Assembly: GCA_964632995.1 (NCBI GenBank)
Contig: CAZWDL010000007.1
Location: 1-64,000, forward strand
Direction of reading: 5' to 3'
Source: CAZWDL01 sp964632995
Lineage (GTDB): Bacteria; Bacteroidota; Bacteroidia; Chitinophagales; Saprospiraceae
Length of the DNA: 64,000 bases
Under the pieces are notes generated by a model that saw nothing but the letters and a program-made list of their open reading frames with translations, searched no databases and had not been told where the DNA came from. Positions 35,226 through 43,202 of the stretch are shown here, piece after piece (position 1 is the stretch's first letter; every line of letters starts with the position of its first letter). The position numbers and the translations under genes were made by a program.

Positions 35226-36584
35226 ATGGATTACAAGAAGAATATACTAGAAACGATTGGTAATACCCCCATGGTGCAACTACACAAGGTAGTCACTGAG
35301 ATACCAGCGCTCGTACTGATGAAAGTGGAAACCTTCAACCCGGGGCATTCTATAAAGGACCGTATGGCCGTAAAGATGCTTGAAGATGCAGAAGCCCGCG
35401 GCGACATCAAGCCGGGCGGCACCATCATCGAATGCACTTCCGGTAACACGGGTATGGGGCTGGCGCTGGGCGCCGCCGTAAAGGGTTATAAATGTATTTT
35501 CACCACCAGTGATAAGCAATCAAAGGAAAAAATCGATTTGCTCAAAGCTGTTGGAGCCGAAGTGATCGTCTGTCCTACCAACGTAGAACCGGATGATCCC
35601 CGCTCCTATTACTCCGTAGCCCGACGGCTGAGTGAAGAAATCCCCAACTCCTTCTGGTTCAACCAGTACGACAACCTCTCCAACCGGCAGGCGCATTACG
35701 AAAGCACCGGCCCCGAAGTCTGGGAGCAGACTCAGGGAAAAGTCACCCACCTCGTCGTCGGAGTAGGCACCGGCGGCACCATTTCCGGAACGGGCCGCTA
35801 TCTCAAGGAGCAAAACCCGGAGGTCAAAGTTTGGGGAATCGATACCTACGGTTCGGTCTTCAAAAAGTACCACGAAACCGGAGAATTCGATCCCAAGGAA
35901 ATTTATCCTTACATCACGGAGGGGATCGGAGAAGATATTCTGCCCAAGAATGTCGATTTTGACGTGATCGACCACTTTGAAAAAGTAACTGATAAAGACG
36001 GAGCCGTCATGGCCCGCCGCCTGGCCCGCGAGGAAGGCCTGCTGATGGGCTATTCCGCAGGCTCCGCAGTCGCCGGATTATTGCAGTTAAAAGACCGCTT
36101 GACTGAAGACGACGTGGTGGTCATCGTCATTCATGACCACGGCAGCCGCTACGTTGGTAAGATTTACAACGATGATTGGATGATCCAGCGTGGATTCCTG
36201 GAACGGGAACTGAAAGTCAAGGACCTGCTCAATATGAAAGAAGAAAAAGGCTTTTTCTCCGTTCAGAAAGATCAGACGGTCAAGGAAGCACTCGACCTCA
36301 TGAAACAACGCGATATCTCCCAGATGCCCGTGGTCCAAAACGGCGATATTGTAGGATCCCTTACGGAGAGCCTGGTGTTGACTTATTTGCTGGAGAACCC
36401 GGAAGACCACGCTCTGAAATCTGTGGAAACTGTTATGGGCGCGCCTTTTCCCACCGTCAATGAAGATCTTCCATTTAACCAGTTGAGTAAATTCATCAGT
36501 AAACGCATTCCGGCAGTCATCGCAAAAGACAAGGCAGGACGTCAGCATATTCTGACGCAATACGATATATTGCAGGCGATGTAA
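35226..36584 (+). CDS. Cystathionine beta-synthase with C-terminal CBS pair
   Basis: A 452-residue PLP enzyme joining serine (or O-acetylserine) with homocysteine (or sulfide). PLP lysine Lys44 lies in GHSIKDRMAVK; phosphate loop GVGTGGTISGTG and TSGNTGMGLA are canonical. Residues about 335-450 form two CBS modules (VQKDQTVKEALDLMKQRDISQMPVV; MGAPFPTVNEDLPFNQLSKF), as in eukaryotic-type CBS where they bind SAM. The N-terminal heme-binding segment of animal enzymes is absent. A gamma-type trans-sulfuration enzyme lies at 56.7 kb, so the two could make a full trans-sulfuration route. Confidence 0.9.
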   Translation: MDYKKNILETIGNTPMVQLHKVVTEIPALVLMKVETFNPGHSIKDRMAVKMLEDAEARGDIKPGGTIIECTSGNTGMGLALGAAVKGYKCIFTTSDKQSKEKIDLLKAVGAEVIVCPTNVEPDDPRSYYSVARRLSEEIPNSFWFNQYDNLSNRQAHYESTGPEVWEQTQGKVTHLVVGVGTGGTISGTGRYLKEQNPEVKVWGIDTYGSVFKKYHETGEFDPKEIYPYITEGIGEDILPKNVDFDVIDHFEKVTDKDGAVMARRLAREEGLLMGYSAGSAVAGLLQLKDRLTEDDVVVIVIHDHGSRYVGKIYNDDWMIQRGFLERELKVKDLLNMKEEKGFFSVQKDQTVKEALDLMKQRDISQMPVVQNGDIVGSLTESLVLTYLLENPEDHALKSVETVMGAPFPTVNEDLPFNQLSKFISKRIPAVIAKDKAGRQHILTQYDILQAM

Positions 36585-36592
36585 GCCGGCAT

Positions 36593-36759
36593 CTAGTACA
36601 CTGTGTACTAAATTTTTCAACATTTTGAAGGGCTCTTTTTCCCTCACTCTTCGTTCCGTGCTCGCCTTCGTAGCTTAGGCTACGAGGCTCCGCAGCGCCT
36701 CGATTGAGGAAAAAATCCCCTCTTCAAAATGCTAACTAACTTAATACACAGTGTACTAG
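36593..36759. mobile_element. MITE-like palindromic element with 15-bp terminal inverted repeats
   Basis: The ends CTAGTACACTGTGTA (36593-36607) and TACACAGTGTACTAG (36745-36759) are perfect inverted repeats. Inside, CATTTTGAAGGG and CCCTCTTCAAAATG are also roughly inverted, as are the flanking T-rich/A-rich runs, and the centre is a 7-bp hairpin (TCGTAGC 36668-36674, GCTACGA 36679-36685). The whole 167-bp unit is one long imperfect palindrome without coding capacity. It fills the gap between two convergent genes. It could be a non-autonomous transposon; no transposase or target duplication is visible. Confidence 0.6.
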
Positions 36760-36770
36760 TACCTCAGGAA

Positions 36771-37619
36771 CTAGAACAATTCCGCCTGCCGGCTGATGCT
36801 TGTTTCTTCAGTCCCGGTAGTCTTATTCTGTTGGGGAATAGGAGGGAGTATGCGTTTTACCAGTCGCAGGCGATGAGTGTACCGTCCGTCTTCTTCATTG
36901 TAAGCGCCATAGTGATCCAACTTATCGATTCTGACTTTGCCGTGCACGTGCAGCAGCCCGCCTTCCGGTAAGATGAGGCCGACATGGGCAATGCGGCCTT
37001 TGCGGTTCTCGAAAAAAGCCAGGTCGCCTGGAAGGGTTTGTTCAATGAAATCCACCGCTGTTCCGGTTTCCAGCTGTTGCTGTGGTTCCCGGGGCATGGG
37101 AATACCCGCCATCTGGAAAACGACCTGAATCAGTCCTGAACTGTCAATACCAAAAGGGGAACGCCCTCCCCACAGATAGGGCGCCTGTAAGTAGCGACGG
37201 GCCAACTTGATGATAAAATCGGAATTGATCTCGATATCGGCAGGAAATACGGCCTGCCCGCTAAAAGTATAAATGGCCTCCCCCAGGTAGAAGCGCATAC
37301 CGTCAAAATTAGGTAAACGGGCGCCCAGGGTGATAGGGAGAAAATGATCCTTGGCCATGACCGCCTGCATCAGCTCCAGGTTATAAGCAAAACGGTTTTG
37401 ATAGCCATCGAATTCGGTAGGTGTGACGGGTTTGACCTGATGACTCACCACCCATCCAACGTAGTTGTCGTTTTCACAACGGATCTTCCACCACTTGCGT
37501 CCTTTGGTTTCCAGCACCTCGAACAACTCTCCGAAGAGGAGCTGAGAAACCATCTCACTCTTGTCAGAAGCCGAGTTGCGAATCGGCACCACACTGAGGG
37601 GGCATACACCGAAAGTCAT
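36771..37619 (-). CDS. NlpC/P60-family protein with SH3-like domains, catalytic Cys replaced by Ser
   Basis: A 282-residue protein from ATG 37619 (MTFGVCPLSVVPIRNSASDK), the family-like start; the frame opening at 37745 is dismissed. Residues about 1-75 are a bacterial SH3 module (LLFGELFEVLETKGRKWWKIRCENDNYVGWV), a second SH3-like part follows, and residues about 140-260 are NlpC/P60 (LQAPYLWGGRSPFGIDSSGLIQ, GRIAHVGLIL). Active members have Asp-Cys-Ser-Gly; here residue 160 is Ser (codon AGT at 37140-37142, one base from TGT). The His motifs remain. It may be a non-hydrolytic cell-wall binder. No signal peptide is evident at this start. Confidence 0.85.
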   Translation of the reverse strand: MTFGVCPLSVVPIRNSASDKSEMVSQLLFGELFEVLETKGRKWWKIRCENDNYVGWVVSHQVKPVTPTEFDGYQNRFAYNLELMQAVMAKDHFLPITLGARLPNFDGMRFYLGEAIYTFSGQAVFPADIEINSDFIIKLARRYLQAPYLWGGRSPFGIDSSGLIQVVFQMAGIPMPREPQQQLETGTAVDFIEQTLPGDLAFFENRKGRIAHVGLILPEGGLLHVHGKVRIDKLDHYGAYNEEDGRYTHRLRLVKRILPPIPQQNKTTGTEETSISRQAELF

Positions 37620-37745
37620 CAGGAAGGAGATTAAATGCCATGTTAATATTTCAAAAATAATAATTATCGGGGAAAGTCCGTTGATTTGAGTATAAATTAA
37701 ATGGAAAGCGGCCGGCATCCCGGCTTCAAACTTCCGATACTTCAC

Positions 37746-37753
37746 TACCTTTG
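37746..37753 (+). promoter_or_regulatory. Candidate -7 element (TACCTTTG) for the PorP/SprF gene
   Basis: Perfect TAnnTTTG match 26 bp upstream of the ATG at 37780, giving a leader of about 20 bases. The -33 region is not a clear TTTG. Confidence 0.45.
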
Positions 37754-37779
37754 CGCAAATTCAAGACACGACAGCATCT

Positions 37780-38850
37780 ATGATAAAATACTTTACCATC
37801 GCCTTGCTGCTGATCGCCATCATGGTTCCGGCCGCGGTACAAGCCCAGGATCAGCATTTTACGCAGTTTTACGCAGCGCCTCTGACTTTCAATCCAGGTC
37901 TTACCGGAGCATTCAACGGCAGGTACCGGCTGGGAATTATTTACCGGGACCAGTGGCGGAAGGCGCTTGACTTTCCAAACGTGTCTTACGCCGCTTCTGT
38001 CGATATGCGTTTTGCCGCCCCTTCCCGGCGTCCGCGCAGTCTCGACGGCATTGGCGCCGGCATGGTTTTTTACAGTGATAAATTTTCGGGGCTGGGCTTT
38101 TCCACCAATCAGATTTCCGTATCGGGTGCCTACCACAAGGCACTGAGCAGCGAAGGCGATCAGTATTTGACGCTCGGCGCCCAGGTAGGTATTGCCCAGC
38201 GGAACATCAACTACGAAAATGTCAGTTTCGGCGACCAGTTTGACGGCACCCAGGGGTACAATAATCCTACGGCCGAGAATTTGCCGGAAAATAATTTTTC
38301 CTACGGTGATATTTCCGTAGGTCTCAATTACACGCTGGCTCCCGCCCGCCGCACCGCACTTTTCGTGGGCGCCGCTATTCACCACATCACCGAACCCCAG
38401 GTCAGTTTTTATTATGATCCCGACGAGGAGGATCCCGACTTAAACGGCGACAATACCTTACTGCGCAAATACACCGCCCACCTCACGCTACAGATCCCCC
38501 TGTCGGAGACGATACAGATCCTGCCCCGAACGCTTTTCTACGCCCAGGGGCCCCACATGGCGCTTAATGCCGGCGCTAACTTCCGGTTTTTGCTCAACGA
38601 TATCAACGGTATCGCTTTGCACCTCGGCGGCTCAATACGCCCGGTGAAAGATGCCGACAACAGCTTCGAACCGGAAGCCGCCGTACTGATGACCGGCCTG
38701 GAACTAAATAATTTTCTGGTAGGATTCAGTTACGATGCTAATATAAAGGACTTCAACGGCATGATGGGCAATCGTCGAAATGCCTTTGAGATATCCATTG
38801 CCTATCTGGGAAATTACGATAACGAAACGGTCCTATGTCCTAAATTCTAA
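37780..38850 (+). CDS. PorP/SprF-family type IX secretion membrane protein
   Basis: A 356-residue outer-membrane protein with signal peptide MIKYFTIALLLIAIMVPAAVQAQ. The family opening DQHFTQFYAAPLTFNPGLTGAFNGRYRLGIIYRDQW is unmistakable, and barrel-like strands run to the end. PorP/SprF proteins work with type IX secretion, often paired with large SprB-like or gliding-associated proteins; no such partner is adjacent here. Together with the sorting tail on the 51961 product it indicates an active T9SS. Confidence 0.9.
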   Translation: MIKYFTIALLLIAIMVPAAVQAQDQHFTQFYAAPLTFNPGLTGAFNGRYRLGIIYRDQWRKALDFPNVSYAASVDMRFAAPSRRPRSLDGIGAGMVFYSDKFSGLGFSTNQISVSGAYHKALSSEGDQYLTLGAQVGIAQRNINYENVSFGDQFDGTQGYNNPTAENLPENNFSYGDISVGLNYTLAPARRTALFVGAAIHHITEPQVSFYYDPDEEDPDLNGDNTLLRKYTAHLTLQIPLSETIQILPRTLFYAQGPHMALNAGANFRFLLNDINGIALHLGGSIRPVKDADNSFEPEAAVLMTGLELNNFLVGFSYDANIKDFNGMMGNRRNAFEISIAYLGNYDNETVLCPKF

Positions 38851-38866
38851 TTAACACCGATTCGCG

Positions 38867-38931
38867 CCGCCCCGCCGGCCATCACCTGAGGCAGCTGGTT
38901 TCGATCCGGGGCGGTTGGCCGGTGGCCTTTT
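38867..38931. terminator. GC-rich inverted repeat between convergent genes
   Basis: CCGCCCCG (38867-38874) pairs with CGGGGCGG (38907-38914); adjacent CCGGCCA and TGGCCGG offer alternative pairing, and a small GGCC hairpin is followed by TTTT. Placed between the PorP/SprF and ribB genes, it probably ends transcription from one or both sides. Confidence 0.45.
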
Positions 38932-38968
38932 GAGGGTGCAGGTTGACTCAACCCGGAATACAGTTTGA

Positions 38969-40129
38969 TTACAAGGTCACATTCTCCACAATTTCCAGAC
39001 CGTAGCCGATCAGCCCGATGCGTCGTTTGGGATGGTTGGTGATCAGGCGGATCTTCCGGATATCAAGATCGCGCAGTATCTGGGCGCCGACGCCGTAATC
39101 GCGCTGGGTCATATCACTGTCTTCCATTTTTGTTTTCTGACCGTTTTTATGGGCCTCCTGATAGGACTGCAATTTTTCCAATAAGGCATTGGGGTTTTCA
39201 TTGTGCCGCATGTACAGCAGGGCGCCCTTACCTTCCTCAACGATCATTTCAATCGAACGCTGCAGTTGTACACCATAACCTTCAAACAGCGACCCCAGGA
39301 TTTCACCCGTTTCTGTAGAGGAATGAACCCGCACCAAAACCGGCTCGTCGGGATTCCACTCGCCACGTTTGATCGCCAGATGCAGATCACCGCTGGTCAG
39401 TTGCCGGAAGGCCGTCACTTCAAAAGTTCCGTATTTGGTTTGCATGGGCACCGTAATCTCGCGTTTGATGATCCGTTCGGTTCGCATGCGATAGGCTACG
39501 AGATCCTCGATAGCTATAATCTTAAGGTCGAATTTTTTGGCTATTCCGATCAGTTCGGGCAAGCGGGCCATTGTGCCGTCCTCGTTGAGGATTTCAACCA
39601 GCACGCCTGCCGGGTAGAGCCCGGCGAGCCGGGCCAGGTCAATGGCTGCCTCAGTATGACCGGTACGCCGCAAGACGCCTCCCGTCTTTGCACGCAGCGG
39701 GAAAATGTGGCCCGGACGCGCAAAGTCGCTTGGTTTAATGTTTTCATCTACCAGGGCCCGTATCCCAGTTGCCCGGTCATAGGCTGAGATCCCCGTAGTA
39801 CAACCCTGTCCGATCAGGTCGATAGAAACCGTGAAGGCAGTTTCGTGCAGCGCGGTATTGGAAGAAACCATCATATCCAGTTCCAACTCTTCAGCCCGCC
39901 GCTCATCGATAGGCGCACAGATGAGGCCCCGCCCGTGCGTCGCCATAAAGTTGATGATTTCAGGAGTGACGCATTCGGCGGCGCATATGAAATCCCCTTC
40001 ATTTTCGCGGTCTTCATCATCCACTACGATGATCACTTTTCCCCGTCTGATATCCTCTATGGCTTCCTCAATAGTATTGAGTTGAAAGGTTTCGGTTTTA
40101 CTAGTGTCGTTTTGGTGGTTCCCAGACAT
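38969..40129 (-). CDS. ribB: 3,4-dihydroxy-2-butanone-4-phosphate synthase with degenerate GTP cyclohydrolase II domain
   Basis: A 386-residue RibBA-shaped protein. The N-terminal half (about 18-215) is an intact DHBP synthase: DDEDRENEGDF, HGRGLIC, RTGHTEAAIDL. The C-terminal half aligns with GTP cyclohydrolase II (VRVHSS..TGEILGSL; RLITNHPKRRIGLIGYGLEI), but the three zinc cysteines of CxxG...RCDCG are absent (HSSTETGEILGSLFEGYG, about residues 264-281) and the RQEGRGIG loop reads RHNENPN. So only DHBP synthesis for riboflavin is expected, like the RibBX proteins described in other bacteria. A separate RibA should exist elsewhere. It overlaps the upstream glycosyltransferase gene by 29 bp. 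Confidence 0.9.
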   Translation of the reverse strand: MSGNHQNDTSKTETFQLNTIEEAIEDIRRGKVIIVVDDEDRENEGDFICAAECVTPEIINFMATHGRGLICAPIDERRAEELELDMMVSSNTALHETAFTVSIDLIGQGCTTGISAYDRATGIRALVDENIKPSDFARPGHIFPLRAKTGGVLRRTGHTEAAIDLARLAGLYPAGVLVEILNEDGTMARLPELIGIAKKFDLKIIAIEDLVAYRMRTERIIKREITVPMQTKYGTFEVTAFRQLTSGDLHLAIKRGEWNPDEPVLVRVHSSTETGEILGSLFEGYGVQLQRSIEMIVEEGKGALLYMRHNENPNALLEKLQSYQEAHKNGQKTKMEDSDMTQRDYGVGAQILRDLDIRKIRLITNHPKRRIGLIGYGLEIVENVTL

Positions 40130-41300
40130 TACTTTTGATCCCTTTGATGAATTTGAAAAATCCCTCCAACAGGGCCAGGTTCATCACGAGGAAGTAACGC
40201 AGGCCACGGAGTGATAAAAGGTTAATATTCAGCGTATTTAATAACAGATCTACTGCAGGAACAAAAATCATGACTCCTGCCAAGATCAGGAACAAAATTC
40301 GGTAAAATAAGTTGCCGCTCCAAGCCAGGAGGCCGGTTGACAACAAAGTAAGCAATAAAAAGAAGGGGCCCAGCCAGCGAAGCACCTTATGGGAGAAAAA
40401 AGCGAAGGACTGCGGTTCCAGTGGCGGCCACCATAAACGGTGAAAGGTGAGCAGGTTCTGGAAGTTGCCAGCGGAGATGCGCGATTTGCGCCGGTATTCC
40501 TCATACATCTCATGCGATACGGCTTCGTAACAGATTGCTTTTAGCTCGCTAATAGCCTCGCCGCCTTGTTCAAAGGCGCGCATGGCAATATAAAAATCAT
40601 CGACCAGGTACCGGGGAGGCACCTCGGAAAAGAAAGTAGAACGTAGAGCGTAACAACCGCCAAAAGGACCGATCATGCTTCCCCACAGGATGCCCTCCCG
40701 GTGCTTGAGTTTTACCTCCGAAGAAATATAAGTATTTTCTGCTCTGGAGATACCTTCTACCCGCATCCCGGTGTGCACCATATGGGCATCGACGATAGCA
40801 ATCCGCTCATTTAGGAAATGTTTGGCCAGGTGATGGATGGTAGAGGGGGTCAAAATGACGTTAGCGTCCGTAATGACCAGAATATGATCGGCGCGCTCCT
40901 TTCGTTCTTGAAGGGCCATCCTGACAAGTTGATTAATAACCGCCGGTTTGCCACGGCGAGTCCGAAAAGGGAAAAAATGCAGATGGCCCAGGCTGCTTTC
41001 GGCAGCCGTAAGCAACGCATCGGTCTGATCGGTAGAATGATCAGAGCCGATGAAGATTTGCATCTTTTCGGCGGGGTACGCCTGACAAAGCAGGCTTTCC
41101 AGCTTTTTTTCGATTACCTTTTCTTCATTGTATACCGACATGATGACCGAGACATCGGGAAAGTCATCCGGCAGGAGATGAATGTCTTGATTATTCGATT
41201 TCCCCCGGGATAACCATCGAAGAAGGAGCGGATAAAAAACATAGGAATGCAAAAGGGCCGTCACGCTGATCAATAGAAGTATTTCCGCGGGCAGATTCAT
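40101..41300 (-). CDS. Family 2 glycosyltransferase, membrane-anchored
   Basis: A 399-residue protein from ATG 41300 (a TTG two codons earlier is less likely). An N-terminal membrane span (LPAEILLLISVTALLHSYVFY) precedes a GT-A catalytic domain (SVIMSVYNEEKVIEKKLESLL; ITDANVILTP; YLVDDFYIAMRAFEQG), and two or three C-terminal spans follow. It probably extends a surface polysaccharide or glycolipid at the inner membrane. It lies downstream of a family 4/1 glycosyltransferase, so the two may serve the same glycan. Confidence 0.87.
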   Translation of the reverse strand: MNLPAEILLLISVTALLHSYVFYPLLLRWLSRGKSNNQDIHLLPDDFPDVSVIMSVYNEEKVIEKKLESLLCQAYPAEKMQIFIGSDHSTDQTDALLTAAESSLGHLHFFPFRTRRGKPAVINQLVRMALQERKERADHILVITDANVILTPSTIHHLAKHFLNERIAIVDAHMVHTGMRVEGISRAENTYISSEVKLKHREGILWGSMIGPFGGCYALRSTFFSEVPPRYLVDDFYIAMRAFEQGGEAISELKAICYEAVSHEMYEEYRRKSRISAGNFQNLLTFHRLWWPPLEPQSFAFFSHKVLRWLGPFFLLLTLLSTGLLAWSGNLFYRILFLILAGVMIFVPAVDLLLNTLNINLLSLRGLRYFLVMNLALLEGFFKFIKGIKSNVWEPPKRH

Positions 41301-41391
41301 TGGCAATGATTCCTGTTAGACAGGTGCGTAATCGCGTTTTGTATTCGAGTTGTTGCGACCGGACAATCGCATTGTTTTTCAATTCTATAGC

Positions 41392-42603
41392 TCACAATGC
41401 CTCTACGGTGAGCGTGGTGTAAAACTGAAGCAGTTTCTTGGCGATCGTCTGGCTGTCATAGTGGTCCGTTGCAAAGCCTCTGGCCTTACGCCCAAAGTAT
41501 TCGAGCTGTTTTCTCTCTTTGACACAAGAGCGGAAAGCATCCAGAAAAGATTGTGGCGTATCAGCTACAAAGACCGTCTCGCCATGTGTAGCAGGGATCC
41601 CTTCCAGTCCGAGCCGGGTGCTTAATACCACCTTTCCCAAGGCCATTCCTTCCAGGATTTTGGCGCGCATACCGCTACCTGAGAGCAGCGGGACAACCAT
41701 CAGGCTATGCTGATTGATGAAGACCTGGGCATCAGGTACTTCCCCATGGACAATGAGATTACGTTGCTTGCGGCGCAATAGCCAATCCGGAGTATTCCGG
41801 CCTGCCACGTGCAACTGCAGATCGGGAAACTCTTTACTCACCCGTCCCCAGACTTTATCCAGAAACCATTTCAACCCCTCCTGATTGGGCATCCAGTCCA
41901 GTGATCCGATAAAGCTCACCGAAAGGGGACGATGAAAACTATCGTAATCGGGTTCATAGTGCGAGGGGTCCAAACCGATGGGAATGACGGTAGAGGGAGC
42001 ACAGGGCCCCAGTGCCTGGAAGGTCCGCTCATCCCTGGAGGATATAGGCGCCAGCAAGTCGCACTTACTCAATTGCTCTTTTTCATAGCGCTTCAATTTG
42101 GCGGTAAGGTGTTTCAAATACCAGCGTTTCCACCAAATACGGGTATTGCCCGCAATGCGTTCCCATATTTCGTGCTCTACGTTGTGGGTGCGCATAACGA
42201 TAAGCGCATCGGAGTGTTTTCGGATCACCTGGATATAGGGCGCCAGATAAAGCGTTTCCAGCTGAATCACTTCAAAGTCCTTCTCCTGAAGCAAACGGAT
42301 GAGTTTTTGCCGGAAGGCCGGTGAAATAAAGCGAGAGATGTGATAGGATTCTTTGGAAAAAAGATTAAGAAAAGCGTCGCTGAGCCGAATCCGGTTATCA
42401 ACCTCTACAGCAAAAATTTCCTTGTAGTGATTCAATCCTGCCGGAAGCTGAGTGGTATCGTAATAATGCTTGGTAGTATTCATGGCAAGCAAGGTTACCT
42501 CGGCACTCATCTGGGTCATACTCCGGCTCAGGGTGTTCACAGCGATGGACTCGCCATCTTTAAGGGGATAAGGAAACTTTTTGCAGAGTTGAAGTATTTT
42601 CAT
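41392..42603 (-). CDS. Glycosyltransferase (GT4/GT1, GT-B fold)
   Basis: A 403-residue cytoplasmic enzyme. The N-terminal domain opens KILQLCKKFPYPLKDGESIAVNTLSRSM; the C-terminal nucleotide-sugar domain has SVSFIGSLDWMPNQEGLKWF, PLLSGSGMRAKILEGMALGKVVLSTRLGLEGI, the E-x7-type motif of retaining GT-B enzymes. The sugar and acceptor are unknown. It is followed on the same strand by the GT2 gene after 91 bp. Confidence 0.88.
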   Translation of the reverse strand: MKILQLCKKFPYPLKDGESIAVNTLSRSMTQMSAEVTLLAMNTTKHYYDTTQLPAGLNHYKEIFAVEVDNRIRLSDAFLNLFSKESYHISRFISPAFRQKLIRLLQEKDFEVIQLETLYLAPYIQVIRKHSDALIVMRTHNVEHEIWERIAGNTRIWWKRWYLKHLTAKLKRYEKEQLSKCDLLAPISSRDERTFQALGPCAPSTVIPIGLDPSHYEPDYDSFHRPLSVSFIGSLDWMPNQEGLKWFLDKVWGRVSKEFPDLQLHVAGRNTPDWLLRRKQRNLIVHGEVPDAQVFINQHSLMVVPLLSGSGMRAKILEGMALGKVVLSTRLGLEGIPATHGETVFVADTPQSFLDAFRSCVKERKQLEYFGRKARGFATDHYDSQTIAKKLLQFYTTLTVEAL

Positions 42604-42782
42604 CCATTGATCAGTTTATGCAGTTGTCCCATCAGTTCTGGTGTATTTACTATCCTTTCTCACAACCGGTTTTTAATATTCGAAGTTTTTCCAGGAACTC
42701 AAGGTCTACAAAATAAATGGCAAATCGCAGCTTCCCGGTTTTAAATAAACGCAAATACAACAACTTGAACCCGTGATCAGCG

Positions 42783-43145
42783 CTACTCTACTCTTTCATC
42801 TTCCGCACGCCAGGGCGGCGAAACAATGCACAAAAAACGGAGCGTCGTTGTTCCCGTATTGAGCACCTGTTGTTCCGCTCCCGGAGGGATCAGCACAACA
42901 GCGCCAGGTTCCAGCTTCCGCTGCTCTTCATCGCACAAAACGAGGCCCCTTCCTTCCAAAACGATATAAACCTCCGTACTGGAACGCAGGCGGTGCGGCA
43001 GGGAATGTTCTTCGGGTTCCAGAGAGGCGTGAGCCAGACTATAAGGAAGGTCCAGGTTTTCGTTCTTGGGATGAAGCACTTCCCGAATCCGGGTTTCATC
43101 GCCCGCAGTGAAGGCGGGTACCTGATTGATCCATTTCAGCAGCAT
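42783..43145 (-). CDS. Small cupin-domain protein
   Basis: A 120-residue single-cupin protein from ATG 43145 (MLLKWINQVPAF); the TTG at 43151 is less likely. Cupin motif 1 is PHRLRSSTEVYIVLEGRG and motif 2 PPGAEQQVLNTGTTTLRFLCIV. Metal-binding residues are thin: one His and a Glu remain in motif 1, and motif 2 has Gln where His is usual, so metal binding may be altered. Function unknown. It follows the M1 peptidase gene, with a hairpin between. Confidence 0.8.
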   Translation of the reverse strand: MLLKWINQVPAFTAGDETRIREVLHPKNENLDLPYSLAHASLEPEEHSLPHRLRSSTEVYIVLEGRGLVLCDEEQRKLEPGAVVLIPPGAEQQVLNTGTTTLRFLCIVSPPWRAEDERVE

Positions 43146-43161
43146 AATCAAATAAGGTGAT

Positions 43162-43196
43162 CCGGGAAGAGCACTTTGATTCGGTCCCCTTCCCGG
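43162..43196 (-). terminator. Hairpin between the M1 peptidase and cupin genes
   Basis: CCGGGAAG (43162-43169) pairs with CTTCCCGG (43189-43196), 7 bp after the M1 stop and just upstream of the cupin gene. Downstream on the minus strand the sequence is AT-rich but not a pure T-run. It may terminate or attenuate. Confidence 0.45.
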
Positions 43197-43202
43197 TTAA
43201 GT

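Noticed and set aside
36593..36759. Insertion sequence with transposase
   Set aside because: The inverted-repeat element is 167 bp and has no ORF; it can only be non-autonomous.
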